Assembly: GCA_002070275.1 (NCBI GenBank)
Contig: MWCY01000001.1
Location: 86,144 to 150,143, forward strand
DNA: 64,000 nt
Direction: 5' to 3'
From: Candidatus Hydrogenedentes bacterium ADurb.Bin170
GTDB lineage: Bacteria > Hydrogenedentota > Hydrogenedentia > Hydrogenedentales > CAITNO01
Of the stretch, positions 50,302 through 59,941 are shown one piece after another. Each line of letters opens with the position of its first letter. The first letter of the stretch is position 1. The notes beneath the pieces are model-generated. The model made no database searches, had not been told where the DNA came from, and saw only the letters and a list, made by a program, of their open reading frames with translations. Made by a program: the position numbers and the translations under genes.

Positions 50302-53300
50302 TTACTCAATCGTTTCTAAAAATACACGCAGCAATTGCGCCTGCTCTGTCAGCGCATGCTGTTCTTCGGGCAGAGCGGATGTCAATTCCTGCAGGTCAGA
50401 CAGGAATAGAGTTTTTTCTTGAGCAAGTAATGAAAAAACAGCTGACAATTCAGCCTCCGTTTTCATCTTGAACAGAAAAGATGCGCTGTCCTGATACCAC
50501 CTGAAGAGCCTGCTCTCTTGTGAATCAGGGAGACCGGTCAGATCAATCGCCCATAGTTCATTAAACCGCTGAGAAAGGAACATCTTTCTCGCTGCAGGTG
50601 CATACAGCCCGTTCAGGATATCTATTATTGCAGTTACATCAGGGTGTTTTCGATATTTAAGCGCCCAGTAGTTCAACTGCTCAGGGAAATCCATTGATAA
50701 AGTAGTTGCAACGGATAGGACTCGGACCGCTTCTTCAGCATAGTCTGTAGTGAGCAGAGGCACGAGTTGTTGTTCTGCTTCAATATATTTTCCGGCGCCG
50801 ACCAGTTGCTGCGATGCTTTAAGTCGCACCAGATCTGGAGCAGGTGCATAGCGAATGGCGGCTATCAACAAATCCGCTGCTTTGTTATGCTGCCCTTTAT
50901 CTGACAAATAAACTGCGGTTCGCTCCAGCCGCTCAGCAGCGAAAAGGCGCAGCGAGGGTTCGCTTTCACAGACATTGTCCAGTATTTGTTGTAGCTTTTC
51001 CAGATCCAATGTATCCAGAGTGCCGGCAGCATAAACGATTGCGGCTTTGTTATCCTTCGGAAATTTTCTGTGTGTCCCACGAAACAGTATCTGTGCTTTT
51101 TCATAGTTGCCCACAGCATCGTAGGCGTTTCCTAACTGGAAATAAAAATACGCCGAATCCCGAGTCCTTTGCAGCAATGTCCGCCAGAAGTCCACAGCGC
51201 GCTCCGGAGAAGATTTGTGAAAAAGCAGTGTGCTCACATTGTCTATAACCAAAGTGTCGTCGGGGCGGCTTTCCAGAAGAAGAGTGTAAAGGAAAAGAAG
51301 TTTTTCAAGTATATTGTTTTCAGGGAAGGGCGTTGCCATCTCATTTTTAGAAAACAGGCTGCAGCCCTCTTCCCAGTAGATATCTTCTTTATATTGCCCG
51401 GATAAAAACGACTGGCTTACCAGCAGAAGATATTTTTTTAGAAGAGAAAAATAATCTTCTTTCGGTTCATACAAATCGTAAAGACCCTGAAGGGTTGCGT
51501 CAAGTTTTCCGGTCAGAATTAATTCGTACAGAATAAAGCGTTTTGTTTCTTCCGTACGCGCAGTCAATGCCAGTGCCTGCATTGCCTTTCTCTTTTCTGT
51601 TTCCCGATTCATGCGGCGTGCTGCCCAGGTAGTATTAATATAGTCATGGCTGTTCTGTTCGTATTGAAAATAATACAGCGGGTCGGGAAAAATTGATTGA
51701 GAGTAATATAACGGGTCAGGGATTTTGCCGTCAAAAGAGGTAAAGCTTATTAATCTGCTGATAGATTGCGGAAGTTGTATTTCATAGAGTCCGCGGAAAG
51801 AGTCAGCCAGTTCGTCAGGAAATGCCGGACCCATATACCTGCCCCACCAGGACGTAAATGTTGTGTGGTCCGGTGAAGCAAGCTCGTAAGCGGGGAAAAA
51901 ATAATAGCGTGTTTTCCCGGATCCCTTGGTGACGGGCGTCCGGATACATTGTGAAAAATCATTTAATTCAAGATAGGAACTGTATTTGTGCACAACCATG
52001 TCCAGTTCTGCGTTTCCATCGAATTCTGCAACGAAGTAACGCCCATGCACCTTCCAGGCCCTTTGAGTGAATTCATAACAATTCGATAATAATTTGTATA
52101 AAGATGAAAGATTTGTACATTCGACAGTTTTAGCACTGGGGGATATTCGGTAAAAAGTCCAGCCGTACCGCTTTTCCGGGTTTGTTTTAACAGGAATTCT
52201 TGGGGCATCCAGCAGACTCTGAAAAAGAGGAGGCAGTACTTTAGTTTGATACAGGCGTGCAGCGGACAGCGGGGCGGCAATTATCAAGGACAGCAGAGCA
52301 ACGCCGGCAATGCACCTTATAAGATACTGTTTAACAGGCAGAGGATATTTTTCTTGTCTGGCTTCGGGTCTGAAAATTAAACCAGCCAATTCTTTCAGCA
52401 GGAGCGCAGACAGCAGAAGCGGCAGGAAGGCCAGATGAAAAGTATGCCGGGAATGGCATTGCAGTGCTGTATACCCCAGCAGATACACGGCACTGAAAAA
52501 AAGAACTGTTGCATCAAAAGGAGCTCTGCAAAAACGGAGCAGAAGAAAGCACAAGGCAATAACAGGCCCTGTTTTGTGAAATATATCGGATAAATGATGG
52601 TGGCAATTGAACAGAAATATGTGTATTGCCGACTGTTCTGAAAACGAAGGTGTCCATCCGTCGGCATAGCGCTGGTTTCTAAGCACAGCCGCCCAACCGC
52701 GGGCAATCAAATCAGCGGGGAAAAGCAGAACGCTTTCTCTGAGCCACATTTGGCCGCTTTTTTCCGCACCCTTGGAGTTTAAACCGGAATAAATGGGCAT
52801 GCCTGATTTGCGAAGCGCATAGTCGGAGAGCATTGCAAAAGTGTAATGGTCGGAACCGGATAACAGGGACTGGTAAGGCGGTTGTGAAATTCCCAGCTGA
52901 TCCATTCTATCAGCAGCAAATCCCTGTACCAGTATATGCTGCGGCTGCGCCCCGCCTTCCATCCGCCCGAGCATAGGCCAGGCAAAGAGCAGAAAGCCGA
53001 AAGCAAAAATAAGCGGAGGAAAAAAAACACGCCATTGCACTTTTTTGAAGTGTTTAATGGCAATAATCAGAAGGGCAAAAAGAAAAAAGGGAACAAGAAC
53101 AATCAGATCCTGCCTGAAACCCAGCCCAATACCATGAATTATTCCCACAGACAGAGACATCAGGAGAAGCCGGCGAAGGGGCAGTCTGGTTTGATAGAGC
53201 CAGATTAAAATAAGGAGCAGCGTCACTATAAAAGGAGCTTTGCTGAAATCACGCAGGTCATGAATGATAGAGAGGACAGCCGGGGAAAGAATAAAAAAAA

Positions 53301-53778
53301 CAGTCAATAAAAAAGAACAGATACGCCCCAGAAAAAGGCGCATAAAGCCGTACAAAACAAGGGTATACCAGACAAGAAAGAAGGCAATAAGGATTTCCAG
53401 ATTTTTCCAGGAGACACCGGTTATTTTCCAGAAACAACCGACAACGTAAAGTAAATACTGGTGGTAGGATGCGACGCTTGAAGGCGCCTCCTGAATCTGA
53501 TCCGGAAGCAATTCACGGGGGAATGACTCGCGTTCTCCTTTCAGAAATTCATGAAGCTTCGGGTATAGGAGAAAATCAGGCGAAACAAAGCCGTGCCCAT
53601 AGGCAAGCATGACGGCAGGACCGTACAGATTGTCAATATACTGTAAAGAAGGATGCCCGTCTATGCGCATGGATCGGAGGTGAGCCACGCCGACAAAGAG
53701 ACTGAAAAGCACAAGAAGCAGCACTGCAACGCCTTCAGCCAATGGAGGTCTTTTAGTGCTTAGCGGGTGCGGTTCCAT
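50302..53778 (-). CDS. Giant multipass membrane protein with TPR tail (paralogue A)
   Basis: An 1158-residue protein similar to paralogue B over its membrane half, e.g. L-R-S-M-R-I-D-G-H-P-S-L-Q-Y-I-D-N-L-Y-G-P, S-S-V-A-S-Y-H-Q-Y-L-L-Y-V-V-G, and F-W-K-I-T-G-V-S-W. About ten or more hydrophobic helices (15-500) are followed by a shared extracytoplasmic domain with F-P-A-Y-E-L and a shorter TPR-like tail (about 700-1150). It differs mainly in missing several TPR units. The gap to the SGNH gene upstream is 15 bases and to paralogue B 33 bases, so all are one transcript. Possibly membrane-embedded transferases of the GT-C fold; substrate unknown. Confidence 0.7.
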   Translation of the reverse strand: MEPHPLSTKRPPLAEGVAVLLLVLFSLFVGVAHLRSMRIDGHPSLQYIDNLYGPAVMLAYGHGFVSPDFLLYPKLHEFLKGERESFPRELLPDQIQEAPSSVASYHQYLLYVVGCFWKITGVSWKNLEILIAFFLVWYTLVLYGFMRLFLGRICSFLLTVFFILSPAVLSIIHDLRDFSKAPFIVTLLLILIWLYQTRLPLRRLLLMSLSVGIIHGIGLGFRQDLIVLVPFFLFALLIIAIKHFKKVQWRVFFPPLIFAFGFLLFAWPMLGRMEGGAQPQHILVQGFAADRMDQLGISQPPYQSLLSGSDHYTFAMLSDYALRKSGMPIYSGLNSKGAEKSGQMWLRESVLLFPADLIARGWAAVLRNQRYADGWTPSFSEQSAIHIFLFNCHHHLSDIFHKTGPVIALCFLLLRFCRAPFDATVLFFSAVYLLGYTALQCHSRHTFHLAFLPLLLSALLLKELAGLIFRPEARQEKYPLPVKQYLIRCIAGVALLSLIIAAPLSAARLYQTKVLPPLFQSLLDAPRIPVKTNPEKRYGWTFYRISPSAKTVECTNLSSLYKLLSNCYEFTQRAWKVHGRYFVAEFDGNAELDMVVHKYSSYLELNDFSQCIRTPVTKGSGKTRYYFFPAYELASPDHTTFTSWWGRYMGPAFPDELADSFRGLYEIQLPQSISRLISFTSFDGKIPDPLYYSQSIFPDPLYYFQYEQNSHDYINTTWAARRMNRETEKRKAMQALALTARTEETKRFILYELILTGKLDATLQGLYDLYEPKEDYFSLLKKYLLLVSQSFLSGQYKEDIYWEEGCSLFSKNEMATPFPENNILEKLLFLYTLLLESRPDDTLVIDNVSTLLFHKSSPERAVDFWRTLLQRTRDSAYFYFQLGNAYDAVGNYEKAQILFRGTHRKFPKDNKAAIVYAAGTLDTLDLEKLQQILDNVCESEPSLRLFAAERLERTAVYLSDKGQHNKAADLLIAAIRYAPAPDLVRLKASQQLVGAGKYIEAEQQLVPLLTTDYAEEAVRVLSVATTLSMDFPEQLNYWALKYRKHPDVTAIIDILNGLYAPAARKMFLSQRFNELWAIDLTGLPDSQESRLFRWYQDSASFLFKMKTEAELSAVFSLLAQEKTLFLSDLQELTSALPEEQHALTEQAQLLRVFLETIE

Positions 53779-53793
53779 GGAAGCATAGCCTTT

Positions 53794-55386
53794 TTATTCA
53801 GCAGAATATCCCTTCTCGATCATCGGTTCAAGAATAGCACACGCCATGTCCGCTTTTCTCTCAATACCTTTTTGAGTCAGGTGAAAACAGTCGCCAAAAA
53901 AAGCAGGATCGTCCTTCAGTCCTTGTTCCATGGGAACAAAGGGGATATGATATCGCGCGGCTTTTTCCTGTAAAAGAAGATTTTCTGTTTTCACAAAGCC
54001 TATGTAGTCGGAGAATGAGAATGCGGGAAAGAAGAGAGCGGATTTGCTTTGCCATTTAAGGAACTGCCGTTCGTCCCGAGTCACTCTGTCCGAATCGGGA
54101 TATGGCAGAGCGAGCAGCATGACGGGTATATTTGTATGCGTGAAAGCAAAGCACAGGATTTCAAGAGCGGTCCCTTGAGACCGCTTGAGTGAGTCACTGA
54201 AAGAGGAAGCGGACGGTGCAAAAATGCCGGAAAAAAGCAGCCGGGCGGCGACGGAGATGGAGGGCAGAAAGTTTGTCCATCTTCTATTGTAAAGGTGCAG
54301 AAGATCACTCGCTCCCGGTTGAAGCAATACAAGATCCGGTTCCAGCGATGCATAATCAAAGAAGCGCTGTGTCATATCGGAAGCGGTGATGCCTGCAATG
54401 CCTGCGTTGATCACTTCAATGTTTTTGCCGGGGAAGGTGGCAGAGAGTTTTTGTTCCATAAGAGCCGGATATGTCCGGTTGTTATGCGATCCTTCCACAG
54501 TCGAATCATCACCGATGCACAGAATACGGAAAGTGCCCCTTTCTTTGGGCATTTTTCTTTCCTGATCGCGAAAACCGAGGCTGTTCGTGTCAAAAGTTCC
54601 TTCGCTGTCCTGCTGAAAATCCGGTTTGTAACGGAAGTGTTTCTTTTCCCATTCTGAAGCAGAATCAATTTCCGTGCTGTCCTGTCTGGAAATTTCATCC
54701 GGATGCATGCATACGAACAGATAGTCGTATGCCCAGCCTGAGCCGGTTCTGATGCCGGGCAGACAGTAAGCAGTAAAAACCGGGCTTCCGGGAATATGCT
54801 CGGACCAGGGGAGAGTCAAGGTAACTGTCTTGTTCGTGTGCCGCACTTCCTTTAGGGCTTCATAAATCCGTCCGAGAATTCCGGTCTGGTGCAGATATGC
54901 CAGCGTAATTGACCGCTGGTAGCCTTCAAAATAAGAAGCATCGGAGCCAAAATAGTTTCGGATGGTGTTCTCGGCATTAAAGACGATGACCGCTTCGTGG
55001 GTGAGGCAGGCGTAATAGTCCCGTGTCTGTGTGGACCAGGAGCGAAAGTCCTCCCGGAGCTTCATCCGCTTTTCAGGGGAAAAACCTTTGGAGTCAAGCC
55101 AGTCATTCAGAAGGATGCGGGTATCGGGGTGGAGTTTCGGTTCATTTTCATTCTTCCGGTCGCTTCCCTGCATTTTTGAAGAGAGGAGCGACTGAAAGTC
55201 GTTTTCTGTCCGCATTTCCCGATAGGGCAGTTCTTCTCCCTTATTTGCGGCGATAATGAAGGGATTGTGTTTTTCAATATGAGACTGATAAAGGCGTGCT
55301 GCGACTTCAAGGAAAAAGAACAGGACAACTGCCAGCAATCCGAAACAGAGAAAGATAAAAAGAGTTTTTTTAAACCATCGAAGCAT
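53794..55386 (-). CDS. Membrane-anchored SGNH/GDSL-type hydrolase (B)
   Basis: A 530-residue protein with one N-terminal transmembrane anchor (about residues 9-31), a linker and extracytoplasmic region to about 270, then an SGNH domain. Block I C-I-G-D-D-S-T-V-E-G (nucleophile Ser), block II-like I-N-A-G-I-A-G-I-T, block III-like L-Q-P-G-A-S-D-L (G-x-x-D) and the final D-C-F-H-L-T-Q-K-G (catalytic Asp-x-x-His) are present. Anchored SGNH proteins of this type commonly act as O-acetyl transferases or esterases on envelope polysaccharides; the substrate here is unknown. It sits between another SGNH gene and the large membrane/TPR genes. Confidence 0.8.
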   Translation of the reverse strand: MLRWFKKTLFIFLCFGLLAVVLFFFLEVAARLYQSHIEKHNPFIIAANKGEELPYREMRTENDFQSLLSSKMQGSDRKNENEPKLHPDTRILLNDWLDSKGFSPEKRMKLREDFRSWSTQTRDYYACLTHEAVIVFNAENTIRNYFGSDASYFEGYQRSITLAYLHQTGILGRIYEALKEVRHTNKTVTLTLPWSEHIPGSPVFTAYCLPGIRTGSGWAYDYLFVCMHPDEISRQDSTEIDSASEWEKKHFRYKPDFQQDSEGTFDTNSLGFRDQERKMPKERGTFRILCIGDDSTVEGSHNNRTYPALMEQKLSATFPGKNIEVINAGIAGITASDMTQRFFDYASLEPDLVLLQPGASDLLHLYNRRWTNFLPSISVAARLLFSGIFAPSASSFSDSLKRSQGTALEILCFAFTHTNIPVMLLALPYPDSDRVTRDERQFLKWQSKSALFFPAFSFSDYIGFVKTENLLLQEKAARYHIPFVPMEQGLKDDPAFFGDCFHLTQKGIERKADMACAILEPMIEKGYSAE

Positions 55387-55416
55387 GAAAGAGCTTTCTC
55401 AGACGTTGAAGCAGCA

Positions 55417-56601
55417 CTACTTCGAAGAATCAGGGTGCGCTGCAATCATGTGAATTTCTTTTTCAAATGCCGCTACGATAATATTTCTGCCTGTATCCGT
55501 GATGTGGCATCTGTCACTGAAAAGGGTCTCGCCGGGAACACCATGAGGCTCAGCCTCCATGATCAGCTTCTCACCTTCAATGAGCGGTAAATGATGCTTT
55601 TCAGCAATGTCACGAATGATGCCGTTTTCAACGTCCGATGCCTGATGCCGTGCAGATCTGCTGAGGGTTTCTCTTGCCAGCGTGAGCCCCGCTTCGTATT
55701 GCCCCTGAGCATACAGGTCGGCTATTTCCTGTTGGATGATTTTCTGAGCCGGATGGAGGCCCGGCTCCCGGTAGTTGGTGGCAACTGTGCTTATCAGCAC
55801 AGGGATATTGCTGTTGCGGAAGGTGCTGACAATAGCGTCCAGATTCTCTCTGTATCTTTCCATATGCGCACTGAGTTCTTCCTGAGAAAATTCGTAAGTG
55901 CCTGTACTCCAGTCCACTTCCGGTGGAAGTGTTTCACGGAGTTTCTGGGGATCCAGAAAAGTCAGCTGTACCGTTGCAACAAAGTCGCGCAAGGTTCTGA
56001 GCATGGCAAGAGAATAGGCGGTCTTTTGGATGGGCAGTGCATTCAGGTTTGTCAGATTTTTGTGGATTAACTCTTCAAACTCGTTATGTCCCGCGTAAAT
56101 GAGAATCAGGTCGGGCGTATACTGCAGCAATTCCTGTGTCATAATCCGAAGGCGCTCGGAGCCGTAAGCGAGACCGCCGCAATTAATAATCTCAAAATGC
56201 CGCGTTTCTCCAGGGTACTGTTCCAGCCTCTTGCACATGACTTTAAGGTTCATCTGCATATAATTTACATTGGAACCGCCGAGAATGATCATCCGGTAGG
56301 TACCGGCAGGCTTGGGCATTAAAAAACTCTGTTTGACAAAAGAAATGACTTTTTCCGGGCGGGTGGTCATTTTGTTGCGCTGGATGCCCGCAGGAATAAA
56401 AATGCGACTGTCTTCATTGAATCCCCAGCCGCAATCCAGAGTCAGAGGCGGGTGCCATAATTCATAGAGCCGTGCACATGATTCCAGACCACCCAGAAAA
56501 AGAAACGTCGGAAGCAGGGAGTAAATGATGGTTTTGCGAAGAGTAAATGTTCTCGGGGTTTCCGGGACTGCAGTATCTTTTGAAGGCCGATCTTCCGGCA
56601 T
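55417..56601 (-). CDS. Membrane-anchored SGNH-type hydrolase (A)
   Basis: A 394-residue protein with a single N-terminal membrane anchor (about 24-42) and an SGNH-fold domain: I-L-G-G-S-N-V (block I serine), N-C-G-G-L-A-Y-G (block II), Y-A-G-H-N-E-F (block III G-x-N-E) and S-D-R-C-H-I-T-D-T-G (Asp-x-x-His) near the C-terminus. The family includes AlgX/AlgJ-like and other envelope acyl-transfer enzymes, which fits the neighbourhood. A GAGGTG ribosome site precedes the ATG. It lies 32 bases after the LolD-like gene. Confidence 0.8.
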   Translation of the reverse strand: MPEDRPSKDTAVPETPRTFTLRKTIIYSLLPTFLFLGGLESCARLYELWHPPLTLDCGWGFNEDSRIFIPAGIQRNKMTTRPEKVISFVKQSFLMPKPAGTYRMIILGGSNVNYMQMNLKVMCKRLEQYPGETRHFEIINCGGLAYGSERLRIMTQELLQYTPDLILIYAGHNEFEELIHKNLTNLNALPIQKTAYSLAMLRTLRDFVATVQLTFLDPQKLRETLPPEVDWSTGTYEFSQEELSAHMERYRENLDAIVSTFRNSNIPVLISTVATNYREPGLHPAQKIIQQEIADLYAQGQYEAGLTLARETLSRSARHQASDVENGIIRDIAEKHHLPLIEGEKLIMEAEPHGVPGETLFSDRCHITDTGRNIIVAAFEKEIHMIAAHPDSSK

Positions 56602-56633
56602 GGCGTCACCTCATTCCAACGTTCCCGCTGGGA

Positions 56634-57329
56634 TCATCCATTGCGTGTAAAAGCTTTTCCATCATGAAGGGCTATCCAGCGACCTGCCCGCTGTGCCACA
56701 GTTTCATCATGGGTGACCACTACAAAGGAAACGTGACTGGACTGATTCAGCGTCCAGAGAAGTTCGATAATTCCTTCTCCCGTTGACTCGTCGAGATTTC
56801 CGGTAGGTTCGTCACATAGGAGTAATTCGGGTTTGTTAAAAAGGGCACGGGCAATGGCGACACGCTGCTGTTCGCCGCCGCTCAGCTGTCCCGGCTTATG
56901 GGTCATACGATCTGATAACCCGACCTGTTCGAGGAGATGCGCTGCCGGCTCCTGGCACTTTCGCCTATGCATTCCCTGACTGAGCGCAGGCATCATTACA
57001 TTTTCAAGGGCGGTGAATTCCGGAAGCAGATGGTAGAACTGAAAAACAAATCCTATGTGCTGATTGCGCAGCCTGTTGATCTTTGCCTGACTCATGTCTG
57101 CCAGGGTATCTCCTTTAAAGTAAACCTGACCTGATGTGGGCTGATCCAGAGTGCCCATGATATGCAGCAGGGTGCTTTTGCCCACGCCGGAAGGGCCACT
57201 GATGGCAACAATTTCCCCTTCCGGTATTTCCAGCGAAATATCATCGAGGATGACCAGTTCGCGACTGCCATCCCGGTAACATTTCCGGAGGTTGCGGCAG
57301 GCAAGGATAGGGTGGACTTGATTATTCAT
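56634..57329 (-). CDS. lolD: LolD-like lipoprotein-release ABC ATPase
   Basis: ABC ATPase of the LolCDE/MacB type, 231 residues. Walker [12 protein letters not shown], the Lol/MacB-typical [15 protein letters not shown]-loop segment, signature L-S-G-G-E-Q-Q-R, Walker [13 protein letters not shown] and V-V-T-H-D are all present. M-N-N-Q at 57329 is the likely start, overlapping the permease stop codon by 8 bases. It powers extraction of lipoproteins or another hydrophobic substrate from the inner membrane. It is consistent with lnt and the lipoprotein elsewhere in the window. Confidence 0.85.
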   Translation of the reverse strand: MNNQVHPILACRNLRKCYRDGSRELVILDDISLEIPEGEIVAISGPSGVGKSTLLHIMGTLDQPTSGQVYFKGDTLADMSQAKINRLRNQHIGFVFQFYHLLPEFTALENVMMPALSQGMHRRKCQEPAAHLLEQVGLSDRMTHKPGQLSGGEQQRVAIARALFNKPELLLCDEPTGNLDESTGEGIIELLWTLNQSSHVSFVVVTHDETVAQRAGRWIALHDGKAFTRNG

Positions 57330-58575
57330 AGCGCAGCGCATCCACAGGATTGAGCCGGGAAGCACTCCAGGCGGGATAAAGGGTGGAGATAAAGGTGAGG
57401 ACAATTGCCGACAGCGTAATCCAGGTGATATCCCAGGCGACAATTGCCACCGGGATCCCGTCAAAATAGTAGATCGTGCTGTTGAAGAGGTCCATACCCA
57501 GCAGTCCGGCAATAAATTCGGCTACGGCATTAATGTTGTAGGCAAGAAGTACGCCCAGAATAAGACCGATCAGAGTGCCGCTTAATCCGATCATGAGCCC
57601 CTCGAGGATAAAAATGGTGAGGATGGAACGGCTGCTGGAACCCAGGGTGCGGAGGATACCGATGTCGCGGCGTTTTTCCATGACAATCATGATGAGCGTG
57701 CTGGTGATGTTAAAAGCGGCGACCAGAACAATAAACACCAGAATAATGAACATGACCACTTTTTCCTGCTTCAGCGCTTCAAAAAATGCTTCCTGACTCT
57801 GGTACCAGGTTTCAGCGCGATAGGGAAGGCGTTCTTCAATGAGCCGGGCTACGGGTTCTGCGATGAAGGCATCGGACAGACGAAGATGTATGCCGTCCAC
57901 CCCCGGGCGTCCTGTCAGCATACGCGCCGTTTCAATATTGACAAAAGCATACAGGTTGTCGAAATCCGACATTTTTGCCTGCGAAATACCGCTTACCTTG
58001 AGGAAAACCTGATTGCCCGGTCTCATTCCGAAAGGGGTCACTGTTGGTTTGTCCGTAATGACGGCAATTTCGCTTCCCACCCGCGCCGCCAAACGGTGTG
58101 CCAGCCGGAACCCCAGCACAATTTCCTTGTCGCCGGGCATGTCGCCTTCGCCGAAGGTTCGCCCGCCGTTTCTTGTCAGGTTCTGTGCAAGGTCTGTGAC
58201 ACCCTGCTCTTTTTCGGGATCTATACCCAGCAGAAAAGCGCCAGTTGTATATTTGTTGCGTTTCAGGAGAGCCTCAGCCTGAATAATCGGCCCTGCTCCG
58301 AGAATCTCGGGGCTCAGGTCCATAAGATCTCCTATTACTTCCTCCACATTCTCCATGGGCCGCCCCATCGGATTGGCAACAGTGAGGTGGGCACGGTTTC
58401 CGATAATTGTTTCCCGCAACGCATTATCGAAGCCTGTCATTACACTCATGACCACGATCAGCGCTGTGACCCCCACACTGACTCCGGCAATGGAAATGAT
58501 GGTGATCAGGCTGATAAATCGTGTTCTGCGTTTTCCCCGCAGGTAGCGGGCGGCAACAAAGCTTTCAAAGCGCAC
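57322..58575 (-). CDS. LolC/LolE-like ABC permease
   Basis: Lipoprotein-releasing system permease, about 417 residues. The N-terminal R-Y-L-R-G-K-R-R-T-R-F-I-S motif and first transmembrane helix, a large periplasmic MacB-PCD-type domain (about 50-250), and three C-terminal helices with an FtsX domain (including R-R-D-I-G-I-L-R-T-L-G) follow the LolC/E pattern. Only one permease gene is present; family members with a single LolC-E hybrid (often called LolF) work as homodimers with LolD. The GTG start at 58575 is inferred from the family N-terminus; TTG at 58593 is possible. It overlaps the upstream HAD gene. Confidence 0.85.
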   Translation of the reverse strand: MRFESFVAARYLRGKRRTRFISLITIISIAGVSVGVTALIVVMSVMTGFDNALRETIIGNRAHLTVANPMGRPMENVEEVIGDLMDLSPEILGAGPIIQAEALLKRNKYTTGAFLLGIDPEKEQGVTDLAQNLTRNGGRTFGEGDMPGDKEIVLGFRLAHRLAARVGSEIAVITDKPTVTPFGMRPGNQVFLKVSGISQAKMSDFDNLYAFVNIETARMLTGRPGVDGIHLRLSDAFIAEPVARLIEERLPYRAETWYQSQEAFFEALKQEKVVMFIILVFIVLVAAFNITSTLIMIVMEKRRDIGILRTLGSSSRSILTIFILEGLMIGLSGTLIGLILGVLLAYNINAVAEFIAGLLGMDLFNSTIYYFDGIPVAIVAWDITWITLSAIVLTFISTLYPAWSASRLNPVDALRYE

Positions 58576-59272
58576 GGCTGAGATCTTTCTCAATGTCCAG
58601 TAGTAATTCGGTGAAGGGTCTTTCTGTCAGGCTGTCGATCCGTCGTTGGTACCCTTTTAATGCGGCAGCGCGGGTCACCTGATTGGGAACCGCTATGCAG
58701 TATATCCCAGCGGCGACGGCTGCAGCAATTCCCTGTGGTGAATCTTCCAATGTACAGACCTGCCCAGGGGTCAGATTCAGACGCTGCAACGCCAGCTGAT
58801 AGACATCCGGCGCAGGTTTGACGGCATCAACTTCGCTGCCGCAGCAGATGGTTTCAAAAAGAGAAAGCAGACCGAGCCGCTCCAGATTGCCTTCCACCCA
58901 TTCCTGTCCGGAACTGGATACCACAGCCAGAGGGAGCCCCATGGATGCAGCCGACTTCAAAGATTCACGAATGCCGGGGGCTTCGGGCAGCGCTGCCACT
59001 TTTTCCAAAAACCAGGCGCGTCGCCGGTCGTTCACTTCTGTTCGGTTCAGTGTGATGCCTGCTTCCGTTTCAATATGCGTGACAGGGTCAAAAATATGGT
59101 ACTGGTATCCGCCGGCATTGGCTGCCCATTCTTTAAGAGGAAAGGAAACGCCGTACAATCCGGCAATATGGCACCAGGATTTGTAAAGCATCGTTTCCGT
59201 ATCAAGAATAACGCCGTCAAAATCAAAAAACACAGCCCGAAGATGGGAAAATGAAGATTGCATATCAGGCAT
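58565..59272 (-). CDS. HAD-superfamily hydrolase (sugar-phosphate phosphatase-like)
   Basis: A 235-residue HAD enzyme of the beta-phosphoglucomutase/DOG phosphatase group: F-F-D-F-D-G-V-I-L-D-T-E, V-V-S-S-S, K-P-A-P-D-V-Y and L-E-D-S-P-Q-G-I are the complete motif set. The ATG at 59272 lies inside the end of the KDPG aldolase gene (8-base overlap), so the two are coupled. An alternative ATG is at 59263. The neighbouring genes suggest sugar-acid or deoxysugar phosphate as substrate, by inference. Confidence 0.85.
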   Translation of the reverse strand: MPDMQSSFSHLRAVFFDFDGVILDTETMLYKSWCHIAGLYGVSFPLKEWAANAGGYQYHIFDPVTHIETEAGITLNRTEVNDRRRAWFLEKVAALPEAPGIRESLKSAASMGLPLAVVSSSGQEWVEGNLERLGLLSLFETICCGSEVDAVKPAPDVYQLALQRLNLTPGQVCTLEDSPQGIAAAVAAGIYCIAVPNQVTRAAALKGYQRRIDSLTERPFTELLLDIEKDLSRAL

Positions 59273-59924
59273 GAAGCTGTTCCCGTGCCTGTGTCAATGC
59301 CTCCGAATAGCGGCGCGCATTCTCAGTAAGCCCCTGATAATCTTTTGCCTCTATCAGTTTTTTACTTACCAGATTGCCGCCCGCTCCGATCAGCGCAACG
59401 CCTGCTTTGATGAAATCAGCGAGATTGCTCAGATCCACACCGCCTGTGGGAATCAGGGGTATCTGGGGGAGTGGGGCCCGGACGGCTTTAATATATTCCA
59501 GACCGCCGCATCCCGCGGGGAAGACTTTTATGATATCGCCGCCCAGAATCCAGGCAGTATAAATTTCAGTTGGCGTGTAAGCGCCGGGCATGCAGGGCTT
59601 GCCGTAGCGGTGCGCCATATTGATTACCTCAGCAGAAGCAATGGGACTGGCAATATACTGGGCGCCGGCAAGAATAGCAAGCCGGGCAGTTTCTCCATCC
59701 AGTACGCTTCCGACACCGAGAGAAACATCGGCCCCTGACAGCTTTTCAGAAGCTAATGCCAAACACTCAAGCGCACCGGGAGTTGTCATTGTAATTTCTA
59801 TGCAGCGTACGCCTCCCTCCATGACAGCCTCAATAATCGGGACAAGGTTTTCTCCGGAATCAGCACGGACTACTGCCACGATGCCATGTTTGATCAGATA
59901 ATTAATGATAGCGGTTTTATCCAT
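59265..59924 (-). CDS. 2-dehydro-3-deoxyphosphogluconate / 4-hydroxy-2-oxoglutarate aldolase
   Basis: A class I aldolase of 219 residues in the Eda (KDPG/KHG) family. I-V-A-V-V-R, the active-site glutamate in I-E-I-T-M-T-T-P-G-A, and the Schiff-base lysine in D-I-I-K-V-F-P-A are visible, with I-P-T-G-G-V-D near the C-terminus. It splits KDPG to pyruvate and glyceraldehyde-3-phosphate (Entner-Doudoroff) or acts on related keto-acids. It is flanked by a Gfo/Idh gene upstream (17-base gap) and a HAD gene overlapping downstream, suggesting a small sugar-acid pathway. The gene symbol is withheld because eda versus a paralogous dgoA-type role is not separable. Confidence 0.88.
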   Translation of the reverse strand: MDKTAIINYLIKHGIVAVVRADSGENLVPIIEAVMEGGVRCIEITMTTPGALECLALASEKLSGADVSLGVGSVLDGETARLAILAGAQYIASPIASAEVINMAHRYGKPCMPGAYTPTEIYTAWILGGDIIKVFPAGCGGLEYIKAVRAPLPQIPLIPTGGVDLSNLADFIKAGVALIGAGGNLVSKKLIEAKDYQGLTENARRYSEALTQAREQLHA

Positions 59925-59941
59925 ACCCGTTACCCCGTCTT

